The notes: a model not told the origin generated them from the letters alone. 64,000 bases of DNA from Alistipes sp. (GCA_022767745.1 JALENN010000006.1:248001-312000), one strand, 5' to 3'; positions 40,167 to 49,661 are shown, counted from the stretch's first letter. Program-made: numbers and translations.

Positions 40167-40907
40167 ATGGGAAGAGCTTTTGAATACCGTAAAGCGAGAA
40201 AACTGAAGCGCTGGGGTCACATGGCGCGCGTATTCACCAAGATCGGCAAGGAGATCGAAATCGCCGTCAAGGCCGGCGGAGCAGACCCCTCGGGCAACAC
40301 CCGCCTGCGTATCCTTATCCAGAACGCCAAGGCCGAGAACATGCCCAAGGAGAACATCGAACGTGCCATCAAACGCGCCACCGACAAGGACGCCGCCGAC
40401 TACAAGGAGGTGATCTATGAAGGATACGGCCCCCACGGAATAGCCTTCCTCGTAGAGACCGCCACCGACAACACCAACCGTACCGTGGCCAGCCTGCGCA
40501 TGTACTTCAACAAGTGCGGCGGCACGCTCGGCAACTCGGGCAGCGTGGCATTCATGTTCGAGCACAAGTGCGTCTTCAAGTTCCGCGCACCCGAAGGCAC
40601 CGACCTCGAGGAGCTCGAGCTGGAGATGATCGACCTGAACGTCGACGAGTTCTACCCCGAGGAGGAGGCCATCACCGTATATGCCCCCTACGAGTCGTTC
40701 GGCGCAATACAGAAGTGGATCGAGGACAAGGGCTTCGAGACCATATCGGGTGAGTCGGTACGCATCCCCGTCGACACCAAGGAGCTCACGCCCGAGGAGC
40801 GCGAGTCGGTAGAGAAGCTGCAGGAGCGCATCGAGGAGGACGACGACGTGGTGAACGTATACACCAACATGCGCGAGCCCGAGGAGGAAGAGGGAGCCGA
40901 GGAGTAA
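40167..40907 (+). CDS. YebC/PmpR-family protein (TACO1-like)
   Basis: MGRAFEYRKARKLKRWGHMARVFTKIGKEIEIAVKAGGADPSGNTRLRILIQNAKAENMPKENIERAIKRA. Confidence 0.95.
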   Translation: MGRAFEYRKARKLKRWGHMARVFTKIGKEIEIAVKAGGADPSGNTRLRILIQNAKAENMPKENIERAIKRATDKDAADYKEVIYEGYGPHGIAFLVETATDNTNRTVASLRMYFNKCGGTLGNSGSVAFMFEHKCVFKFRAPEGTDLEELELEMIDLNVDEFYPEEEAITVYAPYESFGAIQKWIEDKGFETISGESVRIPVDTKELTPEERESVEKLQERIEEDDDVVNVYTNMREPEEEEGAEE

Positions 40908-40982
40908 CCCCCCCCCTTCAGTCGCGGGCCGAGGCAGGCATGGCCGGAAACGGCCGCCGATGCCGGAGCAACAGCAAACAAC

Positions 40983-41020
40983 GAAAAACGGACAATCCCA
41001 TGCGGGAGAGTCCGTTTTTC
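40983..41020. terminator. Bidirectional terminator between yebC and cca
   Basis: GAAAAACGGAC(40983-40993)/GTCCGTTTTTC(41010-41020), inner TCCC/GGGA. Confidence 0.88.
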
Positions 41021-41124
41021 CGTTTTATAACTTTTATAACAGTCCTATTCCTGTCCTTCAGACATCCTGCGGCCTTTCGGTGCGGCGGGAACGACTCCCC
41101 GACAGCTTGCCGGCAGGAGATATT

Positions 41125-42714
41125 TCAACTGTCCTGTTCCGTCGGCTCCGTCTTCTCCGCCTTTTCCGGTCTGGCGGCACGTCCTCCGCGTCCCTTGCGG
41201 CGTGCGGCGGCCGCGGCGGCCTCCTCGGCGGCACGGCGTTCGGCCCGCTCGCGCTCCTCGCGTTCGCGCTCGGCACGTTCGGCCTCGGCCTCGGCGCGCG
41301 TCACGTCGCACACCTTCACCAGCCCCTCGTCGGCGGCCAGACGCTCCATCAGGGCGTAGGCCTCGTCGTAGTCGTTGCGTATGTCGCCGTCGAGGATGGC
41401 GTTCTTGATGGCCTCCTTGATGCGGCCTATGGCGCTGCAGGGGCGCAGCCCGTAGCAGCGCATGATGATGTCTCCCGTGACGGGAGGCTGGAAGTTGCGC
41501 ACGCGGTCGCGCTCCTCCAGATCGCGCATCTTGCGGCGCACCAGCTCGAAGTTGGCAAGGTAGCGCTTCACCTTCGAGTCGATGCCCGACGTTATGTCGG
41601 CCTCGCAGAGGATCATCAGCGACTCCACGTCGTCGCCCGCCTCGAAGAGCAGGCGCCGCACGGCCGAGTCGGTCACCATATCCTCCGACAGGATTATGGG
41701 GCGCAGGTGGAGGAAGACCATCTTCTGCACGAACTTCATGTGCTCGTTCATCGGCAGCTTCATCCGGCGGAATATCGACGGCACCATCTTCGAGCCCACC
41801 ACCTCGTGCTGGTGGAACGTCCACCCCACGCGCGGGTCGTAGGCCTTGGTCAGCGGCTTGGCTATGTCGTGCAGCACGGCGGCCCAGCGCAGCCACAGGT
41901 CGTTGCTGCGGCGCGCCACGTTGTCCAGCACCTTGAGCGTATGCACGAAGTTGTCCTTGTGGGCGTGCGCCCCCACGCGCTCCACGCCGCGCAGGCGGTG
42001 CAGCTCGGGGAAGATAAGCTCCAGCAGGCCCGTACGCTCCAGCAGGTCGAACCCGATGGACGGCGCGGGCGAAAGGACTATCTTGTTAAGTTCGGCGATG
42101 ATGCGCTCGCCCGAGACGATCCCGATGCGGTGGCGGTTGCGCTCGATGGCCTCGAAGGTCTCCTCCTCGATGTCGAAGCCCAGCTGCGTGGCGAACCTTA
42201 CGGCGCGCATCATGCGCAGGGGGTCGTCGGAGAAGGTTATGTCGGGATCGCACGGCGTGCGTATGATGCAGTCCTCGAGGTCGTCCATGCCGTAGAAGGG
42301 GTCCACCAGCTCGCCGAAGCGGTCGCCGTTGAGCGACCAGGCCAGGGCGTTGATGGTGAAGTCGCGCCGACGCTGGTCGTCGTCCAGCGTGCCGGCCTCG
42401 ACGACGGGCTTGCGCGAGTCGTGCGAGTAGGACTCCTTGCGGGCGCCGACGAACTCGACCTCGACGCCGCCCGCACGCACCATGGCCGTGCCGAAACGGC
42501 GGAAGACCGACACACGCGAGTGCACCTCGCGTCCCAGCGCCTCGGCCACGGCTATGCCGTCGCCGACGACCACCACGTCGACATCGGTCGAGGGTCGCCG
42601 CAGGTAGTAGTCGCGGACGTAGCCCCCCACGACATAGGCCTCGACACCCAGGGCGTCGACGATGCGCGAGAGACGGTGGAAGAGGGGTTTATCGAGGGGC
42701 GAAGCGTTGTTCAT
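41125..42714 (-). CDS. CCA tRNA nucleotidyltransferase / poly(A) polymerase family with HD domain and charged tail
   Basis: YVVGGYVRDYYLRRPSTDVDVVVVGDG; RRDFTINALAW; LHDIAKPLTKAYDPRVGWTFHQHEVVG. Confidence 0.92.
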   Translation of the reverse strand: MNNASPLDKPLFHRLSRIVDALGVEAYVVGGYVRDYYLRRPSTDVDVVVVGDGIAVAEALGREVHSRVSVFRRFGTAMVRAGGVEVEFVGARKESYSHDSRKPVVEAGTLDDDQRRRDFTINALAWSLNGDRFGELVDPFYGMDDLEDCIIRTPCDPDITFSDDPLRMMRAVRFATQLGFDIEEETFEAIERNRHRIGIVSGERIIAELNKIVLSPAPSIGFDLLERTGLLELIFPELHRLRGVERVGAHAHKDNFVHTLKVLDNVARRSNDLWLRWAAVLHDIAKPLTKAYDPRVGWTFHQHEVVGSKMVPSIFRRMKLPMNEHMKFVQKMVFLHLRPIILSEDMVTDSAVRRLLFEAGDDVESLMILCEADITSGIDSKVKRYLANFELVRRKMRDLEERDRVRNFQPPVTGDIIMRCYGLRPCSAIGRIKEAIKNAILDGDIRNDYDEAYALMERLAADEGLVKVCDVTRAEAEAERAEREREERERAERRAAEEAAAAAARRKGRGGRAARPEKAEKTEPTEQDS

Positions 42715-42746
42715 CGGCTGTGTGTTGCGTGAAACGTGTCGTTGGG

Positions 42747-43463
42747 TCAGTGCCCGAGGCAGCGGCGGTAGAGGCGCACGGTGTTCTCCATGCCGTACCA
42801 CAGGGCGTCGCAGATGAGGGCGTGGCCTATCGACACCTCGTCGCACCAGGGGATGCGCTCGGCGTAGTAGGCGAGGTTCTCGAGGCTCAGGTCGTGGCCG
42901 CCGTTCAGCCCCAGGCCCACGCGGCGTGCCGTCTCGGCAGCCTCGACATATGGTGCGATGGCAGCCTCGCGGTCGGCGGCGTAGCCCGCGGCATAGGCCT
43001 CGGTGTAGAGCTCGACACGGCGTGCGCCGCACGCCACGGCCCCCTCAACCATCTCGCTCACGGGGTCGACGAAGATCGAGGTGCGTATGCCAGCCTCGTT
43101 GAAGCGGCCGCAGATGTCAGTGAGGAACCCGCGGTTGCGGATGGTGTCCCACCCGGCGTTCGAGGTGATGGCGTCGGCGGCGTCGGGGACCAGCGTCACC
43201 TGCGCCGGGCGCACCTCGAGCACCAGATCGACGAACGACGGGATCGGGTTGCCCTCGATGTTCAGCTCCGTAGAGATTGCGGCCTTCAGGTCGCGCACAT
43301 CCTGATAACGTATGTGGCGGGCATCCGGACGCGGATGCACCGTGATACCCTCGGCGCCGAACCGCTCGATCTCAAGGGCGGCGCGCACCACGTCGGGAAG
43401 ATTGCCGCCGCGCGAGTTGCGCAGCACGGCGATCTTATTGATGTTTACGCTGAGTTTGGTCAT
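42747..43463 (-). CDS. pdxJ: Pyridoxine 5'-phosphate synthase
   Basis: [62 protein letters not shown]. Confidence 0.95.
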   Translation of the reverse strand: MTKLSVNINKIAVLRNSRGGNLPDVVRAALEIERFGAEGITVHPRPDARHIRYQDVRDLKAAISTELNIEGNPIPSFVDLVLEVRPAQVTLVPDAADAITSNAGWDTIRNRGFLTDICGRFNEAGIRTSIFVDPVSEMVEGAVACGARRVELYTEAYAAGYAADREAAIAPYVEAAETARRVGLGLNGGHDLSLENLAYYAERIPWCDEVSIGHALICDALWYGMENTVRLYRRCLGH

Positions 43464-43540
43464 GACGGTAACTGTTTTGCCGCTGCACGCATGCCGCCCG
43501 CGCTTCGCGCAGCCCCTCAGGGCCATGCCCGCGCCGGGGC

Positions 43541-43582
43541 AGCAAATAAATTTGCTATGCAGCGCCTCATGTGCTATCTTTG
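43541..43582 (+). promoter_or_regulatory. nadK promoter with palindrome over -33 element
   Basis: TTTG (43551-43554) N20 TATCTTTG (43575-43582); palindrome AGCAAAT-aa-ATTTGCT 43541-43556. Confidence 0.8.
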
Positions 43583-43616
43583 CGGGGTAAAGTTACTCAT
43601 TTTTTCCGACGCGAGT

Positions 43617-44492
43617 ATGAAAATCATACTTTTTTCCCGGGAGCAGGTCGACCATCGCCCGCAGCAGATGGCCCAGGTATTCCGCGCCATCGAGCGTCAC
43701 GGTTTCAGCTACGCCATCAATGAAGAGTTCGCACGCATCGTCGCCGACACGCTCGGCCGCGTGATCGACCCCGCCGCCATCTACGGCGATACCACCGGAG
43801 AACAGCCCGCCGAGAGCGTCATGGTATGCTACGGCGGCGACGGCACCCTGCTCGAGGGCATACAGCGCCTCGGCGACAAGTCGATACCCGTCGCCGGCAT
43901 CAACTTCGGGCACCTCGGGTTCCTCACCACGGCCACGCGCGAGGGTGTCGACACCCTCTTCGACGACATAGCCCGCGGGCAGCTGCTCACGCAGCCCCGC
44001 ACGCTGCTCCGCATCGAGGGCGTGGGCGACGGCACGCGCCCCCTGCTGGCGCTGAACGAGGTGGCCGTGCAACGCCTCGAGGCATCGATGGTGAAGGTCA
44101 TAGCCCGCGTCGACGGCCAGACCGTGGCGCAGTACAACGGCGACGGCGTGATAGTGGCCACACCCACCGGGTCGACCGCATACTCGCTCAGCGCCGGCGG
44201 ACCCATACTCTCGCCCTCGTGCGCATGCTTCGTCATCTCGCCCCTGGCCTCGCACAACTTCGGCATACGCCCCGTGGTCATCCCCGACTCGAGCCGCATC
44301 GAACTGCGCATACACTCGCGCCGCGGCCCCGCACAGCTCTCCGTCGACAACCGCACCTACCGCATCGGCGACGGCGACGCCATCGCCATAACCCGCGCCG
44401 AGGAGCGGATTTTATTGGCCGTACCGCACAATATATCATTTTACGAGACGTTACATAGTAAAATGATGTGGGATGTGGACATCCGCAATTAG
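43617..44492 (+). CDS. nadK: NAD kinase
   Basis: VCYGGDGTLLEGIQ; GINFGHLGFLTTA; NGDGVIVATPTGSTAYSLSAGGPI. Confidence 0.95.
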   Translation: MKIILFSREQVDHRPQQMAQVFRAIERHGFSYAINEEFARIVADTLGRVIDPAAIYGDTTGEQPAESVMVCYGGDGTLLEGIQRLGDKSIPVAGINFGHLGFLTTATREGVDTLFDDIARGQLLTQPRTLLRIEGVGDGTRPLLALNEVAVQRLEASMVKVIARVDGQTVAQYNGDGVIVATPTGSTAYSLSAGGPILSPSCACFVISPLASHNFGIRPVVIPDSSRIELRIHSRRGPAQLSVDNRTYRIGDGDAIAITRAEERILLAVPHNISFYETLHSKMMWDVDIRN

Positions 44493-44567
44493 GCGCCCCG
44501 ACACGCGCCCGGGAGATCGTGTGTCGCAACGCGCGGAGGGTTATTACCGATAAAAAGGCGGCAAAGC

Positions 44568-44599
44568 TTTCTTTTTCCGAGTAAAATTGTCTACATTTG
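44568..44599 (+). promoter_or_regulatory. Putative uppS promoter directly abutting the start codon
   Basis: TTTC (44568-44571) N20 TACATTTG (44592-44599); ATG at 44608. Confidence 0.65.
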
Positions 44600-44607
44600 C
44601 AGGTTAT

Positions 44608-45345
44608 ATGAACGAAACGACTCGCATACCATCGCACGTGGCCATCATTATGGATGGCAACGGCCGCTGGGCCCGCCGTCGCGGCAAGGAACGCTACGAG
44701 GGGCACATGGCCGGAATGGACGCCCTGCGCGCTACAGTCCGCAATGCCGCAGAGTACGGCGTGCGCTATCTCACCGTATATGCCTTCTCGACCGAGAACT
44801 GGGGACGGCCCCAGCAGGAGGTCGACGCCCTCATGCACCTTATATGCAAGGGCGTGGAGATGGAGACACCGGGACTCATCGAACAGAGTGTAAGGGTACG
44901 CATCCTCGGCGACAAGAGCCGTTTCTCGAAGGAGGTGCTCGAGTCCCTCGACCGCATCGAGAGCCGCACCGCCGCAGGCACGCGCATGACCCTCGTGCTG
45001 GCGCTCAACTACTCGTCGCGCAGCGAGCTGACGGCAGCCGTGCGTACGCTGGCAAGCCGCGCCGCCGCAGGCGAGATCGCGCCCGACCAAATCACGGAGC
45101 AGACCATCTCCGAGTCGCTCTACACGGCCGGCATGCCCGACCCCGACCTGGTCATCCGCACCAGCGGCGAGTACCGTCTGAGCAACTTCCTCCTCTGGCA
45201 GGCGTCATACGCCGAATTCTACTTCACCGACACGCTGTGGCCCGACTTCGACAAGGCCGAATTCGAGAAGGCCATGCAGGCATACGCCGCACGCGATCGC
45301 CGCTACGGCCTGGTCAGGGAGGGAGAACCCGGCAACGACGAATAA
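44608..45345 (+). CDS. uppS: Undecaprenyl diphosphate synthase (cis-prenyltransferase)
   Basis: HVAIIMDGNGRWARRRGKERYEGHMAGMDALR; DLVIRTSGEYRLSNFLLWQASYAEFYF. Confidence 0.95.
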   Translation: MNETTRIPSHVAIIMDGNGRWARRRGKERYEGHMAGMDALRATVRNAAEYGVRYLTVYAFSTENWGRPQQEVDALMHLICKGVEMETPGLIEQSVRVRILGDKSRFSKEVLESLDRIESRTAAGTRMTLVLALNYSSRSELTAAVRTLASRAAAGEIAPDQITEQTISESLYTAGMPDPDLVIRTSGEYRLSNFLLWQASYAEFYFTDTLWPDFDKAEFEKAMQAYAARDRRYGLVREGEPGNDE

Positions 45346-45446
45346 CAGATTCATGAGGGGGCGGGGAGCGAACCCGAACCCGAAAGCGGTAAAACCCGTT
45401 ACGAGATAAAGGAACCGAACAGGAAAAGAAATTTTTGGATATTTAG

Positions 45447-48059
45447 ATGAGATACGCAGGCAAACAATTCGTTGCGGTTGCGGCGGTACTGCTGCTGATG
45501 GTGCAGTACGCCTCGGCCCAGAATACGGATACACTCCGGGTGGACAAGAGAGCCGTCGAGGCCCAGCAGGAGGAGAAGGCAAAGGAGGAGAACCGCGACG
45601 ACGAGCAGGACGAGGACGAGGAGCCCCAGTTCGACCGCAACGCACCCGTCATGAGCGCCGACACCGAGCCCAGGCTCTACTACATACGCAACGTGAACAT
45701 CCACGGCGTGAAGTTCCGCGACAAGAACCTGCTGCTCTCGACATCGGGCCTTACGCCGGGCGACTCGCTCTACCTGCCCAGCACCTTCATCTCGGACGCC
45801 ATCACGCGTCTGTGGGGCCAGCGCTACTTCTCCGACGTGGAGATCGGCGCCAACATCGAGGGTGACAGCGTCGACCTCGAGGTCTTCCTGCAGGAGCGCC
45901 CCCGCGTGCGCAGCTGGAACTTCGAGGGCGAGCACATAGGCCGCAGCAAGCAGAAGGACCTCACGGACGAGCTCAAGCTCAAGGCCGGAACCGAGCTCTC
46001 GGACTACGTCATCGACAAGAACGAGAAACTCATCAAGAAGCACTTCATAGCCAAGGGCTTCCGCAACGTCGAGGTGTCGACGCGCATCGAGAACGACTCG
46101 ATTCGCCAGAACATGGTGAACGTGACATTCGAGATCGACCGCAACGAGAAGGTTCGCGTCGGTAGCATAACCTTCAGCGGCAACACCCAGTTCAAGGAGC
46201 GACGCCTGCGCCGCACCTTCAAGAAGACCCACCAGAAGAGCTTCAACTTCTTCCAGAACACCAAGCTCAACGAGGAGGACTACAAGGAGGACAAGAACCT
46301 GCTCATCGACTTCTACAACTCGCAGGGATACCGCAACGCCACAATCCTCTCGGACTCGGTCTACGCGATCAACCCCGAGCGCATAGGCATACACATCGAC
46401 CTGTCGGAGGGCGACAAGTTCTACATCCGCAACATCAAGTGGATCGGCAACTCGATCTACCCCACCGACGAGCTGCAGCAGATCTTCGGCGTCAAGAAGG
46501 GCGACACCTACGACAAGAAGTCGATGCACAAGCGACTCGGCATAGGCCGCGAGATGGACCCCGACGGAATGTCGGTATCGACCCTCTACCAGAACAACGG
46601 TTACCTGATGTCGCAGATCGACCCCTCGGAAATCGTCGTGGGCAAGGACTCGATCGACCTCGAGATCAAGGTATTCGAGGGCAAGCCCTTCACCGTGAAC
46701 GAGGTGGGTATCTCGGGTAACAACCGCGTCGACGACGAGGTGATCCGCCGTGAGCTCTACGTCTTCCCGGGCGAGCTCTACAACCGCGCCCTGCTGATGC
46801 GTACGCTGCGTATGCTGATGGGTATGGGACACTTCGACGCCGAGCAGATGCAGCCCGACATACAGCCCGTGTCGAGCGACAAGGTGAACATCAACTTCCC
46901 GCTCGTGGAGACCGCCAGCGACCAGTTCAACGTCGCCGGAGGCTGGGGATCGGGATCGTTCGTCGGCTCGGTCGGCATCACGCTCAACAACCTCTCGACG
47001 CGCAACCTCTTCAAGAAGGGAACGTGGACGCCATACCCCATGGGACAGAACCAGAAGTTCTCTATATCGGGACAGACCAACGGTACCTACTACAAGGCCA
47101 TCGCCGCCAGCTTCACCGACCCCTGGGTCGGCGGACACAAGCCCAACTCGCTCACCGTGTCGGGCCACTGGTCGGAGCAGAACAACGCCTACTACGTATG
47201 GCAGTCGGCTACGATGTACTTCCGCTCGTTCGGTCTGGCGGCAGGTCTGGGCAAGCGCCTCAAGTGGCCCGACCCCAACTTCTCGCTCTACCTCGAGGCA
47301 CAGTACACGCGTTACAGCCTCAAGAACTGGAACTACTTCATCATGAGCAACGGCGTGGCCAACGAGCTCTCGTTCAAGGTGGCGCTGTCGCGCTCGACGG
47401 TCGACCAGCCGATCTATCCCCGTTCGGGATCGGAGTTCTCGGCGGTGCTGACCCTCACGCCCCCCTACTCGCTCTGGGACGGCCGCGACTACTCTGACTC
47501 AAACATGCCCGACAGAACGCGATACAAGTGGATCGAGTACCACCGCTGGCAGTTCAACGCCCGCTGGTTCCTCCCCATATCGCGCAACAACAAGCTCGTG
47601 CTCATGGCCGGTGCCGAGATGGGATTCCTCGGTCACTACAACAAGAACAAGGTATCGCCCTTCGAGCGCTTCGAGGTCGGCGGTGACGGTATGAGCGGAT
47701 ACACCATCTACGGTGTGGACATCATCCGACTGCGCGGTTACGAGAACGGCGCCCTCGACCCCACAAGCGACTACTCGATCGGATACAACAAATATACTAT
47801 GGAGCTGCGTTACCCCGTTATATTGAAGGAGTCGTCGCAGATCTACGTCCTGGGCTTCCTCGAGGGCGGTAACGGATTCGACTCGTGGAAGAGTTTCTCG
47901 CCCTTCAAGATCAAGCGTTCGGCCGGTCTGGGCGTAAGGCTCTACCTGCCTATCGTGGGTCTGCTGGGTCTCGACTGGGGCTGGGGATTCGACGCTCCCG
48001 CAGGCTCGACCCGACGCAGCGGCAGCCAGTTCCACTTCACGATGGGTCAAACATTCTGA
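45447..48059 (+). CDS. bamA: Outer membrane assembly factor BamA
   Basis: Signal peptide, POTRA-like repeats, C-terminal beta-barrel ending FHFTMGQTF; followed by two ompH genes. Confidence 0.95.
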   Translation: MRYAGKQFVAVAAVLLLMVQYASAQNTDTLRVDKRAVEAQQEEKAKEENRDDEQDEDEEPQFDRNAPVMSADTEPRLYYIRNVNIHGVKFRDKNLLLSTSGLTPGDSLYLPSTFISDAITRLWGQRYFSDVEIGANIEGDSVDLEVFLQERPRVRSWNFEGEHIGRSKQKDLTDELKLKAGTELSDYVIDKNEKLIKKHFIAKGFRNVEVSTRIENDSIRQNMVNVTFEIDRNEKVRVGSITFSGNTQFKERRLRRTFKKTHQKSFNFFQNTKLNEEDYKEDKNLLIDFYNSQGYRNATILSDSVYAINPERIGIHIDLSEGDKFYIRNIKWIGNSIYPTDELQQIFGVKKGDTYDKKSMHKRLGIGREMDPDGMSVSTLYQNNGYLMSQIDPSEIVVGKDSIDLEIKVFEGKPFTVNEVGISGNNRVDDEVIRRELYVFPGELYNRALLMRTLRMLMGMGHFDAEQMQPDIQPVSSDKVNINFPLVETASDQFNVAGGWGSGSFVGSVGITLNNLSTRNLFKKGTWTPYPMGQNQKFSISGQTNGTYYKAIAASFTDPWVGGHKPNSLTVSGHWSEQNNAYYVWQSATMYFRSFGLAAGLGKRLKWPDPNFSLYLEAQYTRYSLKNWNYFIMSNGVANELSFKVALSRSTVDQPIYPRSGSEFSAVLTLTPPYSLWDGRDYSDSNMPDRTRYKWIEYHRWQFNARWFLPISRNNKLVLMAGAEMGFLGHYNKNKVSPFERFEVGGDGMSGYTIYGVDIIRLRGYENGALDPTSDYSIGYNKYTMELRYPVILKESSQIYVLGFLEGGNGFDSWKSFSPFKIKRSAGLGVRLYLPIVGLLGLDWGWGFDAPAGSTRRSGSQFHFTMGQTF

Positions 48060-48130
48060 TGCCATCGGCCGTATATTTGAAAATAAATTCATACATTTGT
48101 AAGTTAAGTGCCACGTAAAACCAAGTTATT

Positions 48131-48676
48131 ATGAAACGATTAACATTGATTCTGGCATTCGTTCTCTCGGCCGCGGGATTCGCCGCCGCCCAGAACAACA
48201 CCGTCGTGGTGAACAGCGAAAAGATATTCAAGTCGATCGACGCATACAACCAGGCCCTCACGCAGCTCGACCAGATGGCCGAACAGTACCAGAAGGACGT
48301 GGACGAGAAATTCAAGGCCGTAGAGGAGCTCTACAACGCCTACATGCAGCGCAAGTCGACCCTCTCGCAGGCCTCGCAGCAGGCAAACGAGGAGAACATC
48401 CTCAAACTGGAGAAGGAGGCTACCGAGTTCCAGGAGTCGATCTTCGGCACCGACGGCACGCTGATGAAACGCCGCATCGAGCTCATACAGCCCATACAGA
48501 AGCAGGTCTTCGACACCATCGAGGCCTACGCCAAGGAGAAGGGCATCGACATGGTGATCGACATAGCGCAGAACGCCACCATGCTCTACCACTCGGCCGA
48601 GAGTGACCACACGCAGGCCATAATCGACCGTCTGAAGGCCGCAGCTCCGGCCGCAGCCGCCACGGAGCAGCAATAG
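48131..48676 (+). CDS. OmpH/Skp family periplasmic chaperone (copy 1)
   Basis: Signal peptide, coiled-coil LDQMAEQYQKDVDEKFKAVEELYNAYMQRKSTLSQASQQ. Confidence 0.88.
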   Translation: MKRLTLILAFVLSAAGFAAAQNNTVVVNSEKIFKSIDAYNQALTQLDQMAEQYQKDVDEKFKAVEELYNAYMQRKSTLSQASQQANEENILKLEKEATEFQESIFGTDGTLMKRRIELIQPIQKQVFDTIEAYAKEKGIDMVIDIAQNATMLYHSAESDHTQAIIDRLKAAAPAAAATEQQ

Positions 48677-48687
48677 GCAAGCATCCT

Positions 48688-48858
48688 CCGGGGCCGAAGC
48701 CAGGGGGGGGGCGAAACCAGGAGACCGGAACCAAGGGGTCGGAACCAGGAGCCAAAGCCGGGAACGAAACCAGGGAATGAAGCCGGGGGCCCGAACCGAA
48801 GAAAAGAGGCAGGAGCCGGGGCAAGAAACCGGGCCGAGGCAAAGAAAAGAAGCACAAC
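48688..48858. repeat. T-depleted degenerate repeat tract (about GAAnCCRGGRR units) with G9 run
   Basis: 171 nt with T only at 48739 and 48778; repeated gaaaccaggag/ggaaccaagggg/ggaaccaggag/gaaaccaggga/gaagccgggg. Confidence 0.85.
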
Positions 48859-49001
48859 TCGGAGCAATGACCGTGGACCGAAACCTGAGACAGGAGCCAA
48901 GGTAAAAAAGGAACCTAAGCTGGCAGCTGGAACCGATGCATAACCCAGCCGAAAACACTAAAACGAAACTGAAACATATAATTACACACGAAAAAAAGAC
49001 C

Positions 49002-49514
49002 ATGAAAAAAGTATTGAAACTGACCCTTGTGGTTGCATGTACGATGCTCTCGACATCGCTCTTCGCTCAGAAGTTCGGCCGCATCAACTCTCAGGAGATT
49101 GTAACCAACATGAACGAGTTCAAGGAGGCGCAGACCCAGATCCAGGCCTATGCCAAGGATCTCGACGCGCAGCTTGAGACCATCGGTGTGGAGTTCAACA
49201 CCAAACTGCAGGAGTTCCAGCAGAGCGCCGATACGCTGGGTGACGCCATGAAACAGCTCAAGGAGAAGGAGCTCAACGACCTCCAGACCCGCTATCAGGA
49301 GTTCCAGCAGATGGCCGGCAGCGACATGCAGAAGAAGCAGATGGAGCTGCTGCAGCCCATCCAGCAGAAGTGCATCGACGCCATCAACGAGGTTGCCAAG
49401 GCCGGCGGCTATGTCGTGATCTTCGACCTGGCTGCAGGTTCGCTCGCCTACATCGACGAGACGGCCACCACCGACATCAGCGCCGAGGTGAAGGCCAAGC
49501 TGGGCATACAATAG
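49002..49514 (+). CDS. OmpH/Skp family periplasmic chaperone (copy 2)
   Basis: MKKVLKLTLVVACTMLSTSLFAQKFGRINSQEIVTNMNEFKEAQTQIQAYAKDL. Confidence 0.9.
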   Translation: MKKVLKLTLVVACTMLSTSLFAQKFGRINSQEIVTNMNEFKEAQTQIQAYAKDLDAQLETIGVEFNTKLQEFQQSADTLGDAMKQLKEKELNDLQTRYQEFQQMAGSDMQKKQMELLQPIQQKCIDAINEVAKAGGYVVIFDLAAGSLAYIDETATTDISAEVKAKLGIQ

Positions 49515-49540
49515 GCCAAACCCCGCGAACGATAAAGGGA

Positions 49541-49576
49541 AGCGAAGCGTCGGCACTCCGATGCTTCGCTCTTTTT
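49541..49576 (+). terminator. Rho-independent terminator after ompH copy 2
   Basis: AGCGAAGCGTCGG(49541-49553)-cact-CCGATGCTTCGCT(49558-49570), one G-T wobble, then cTTTTT. Confidence 0.9.
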
Positions 49577-49661
49577 GTGTCCCGAAATGCGGCAACGCGG
49601 CGCAACGGATGGCCGTTCGGCAAAAAATCACTACCTTCGGGGAGCAAAACCTCCATAAGAG

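Noticed and set aside
48140-49003. 287-aa and smaller minus-strand ORFs across the ompH spacer (repetitive PGF/SWF peptides)
   Set aside because: They read the T-depleted repeat in reverse and run antisense through ompH; the repeat peptide follows from the DNA repeat and no start or RBS support was seen.
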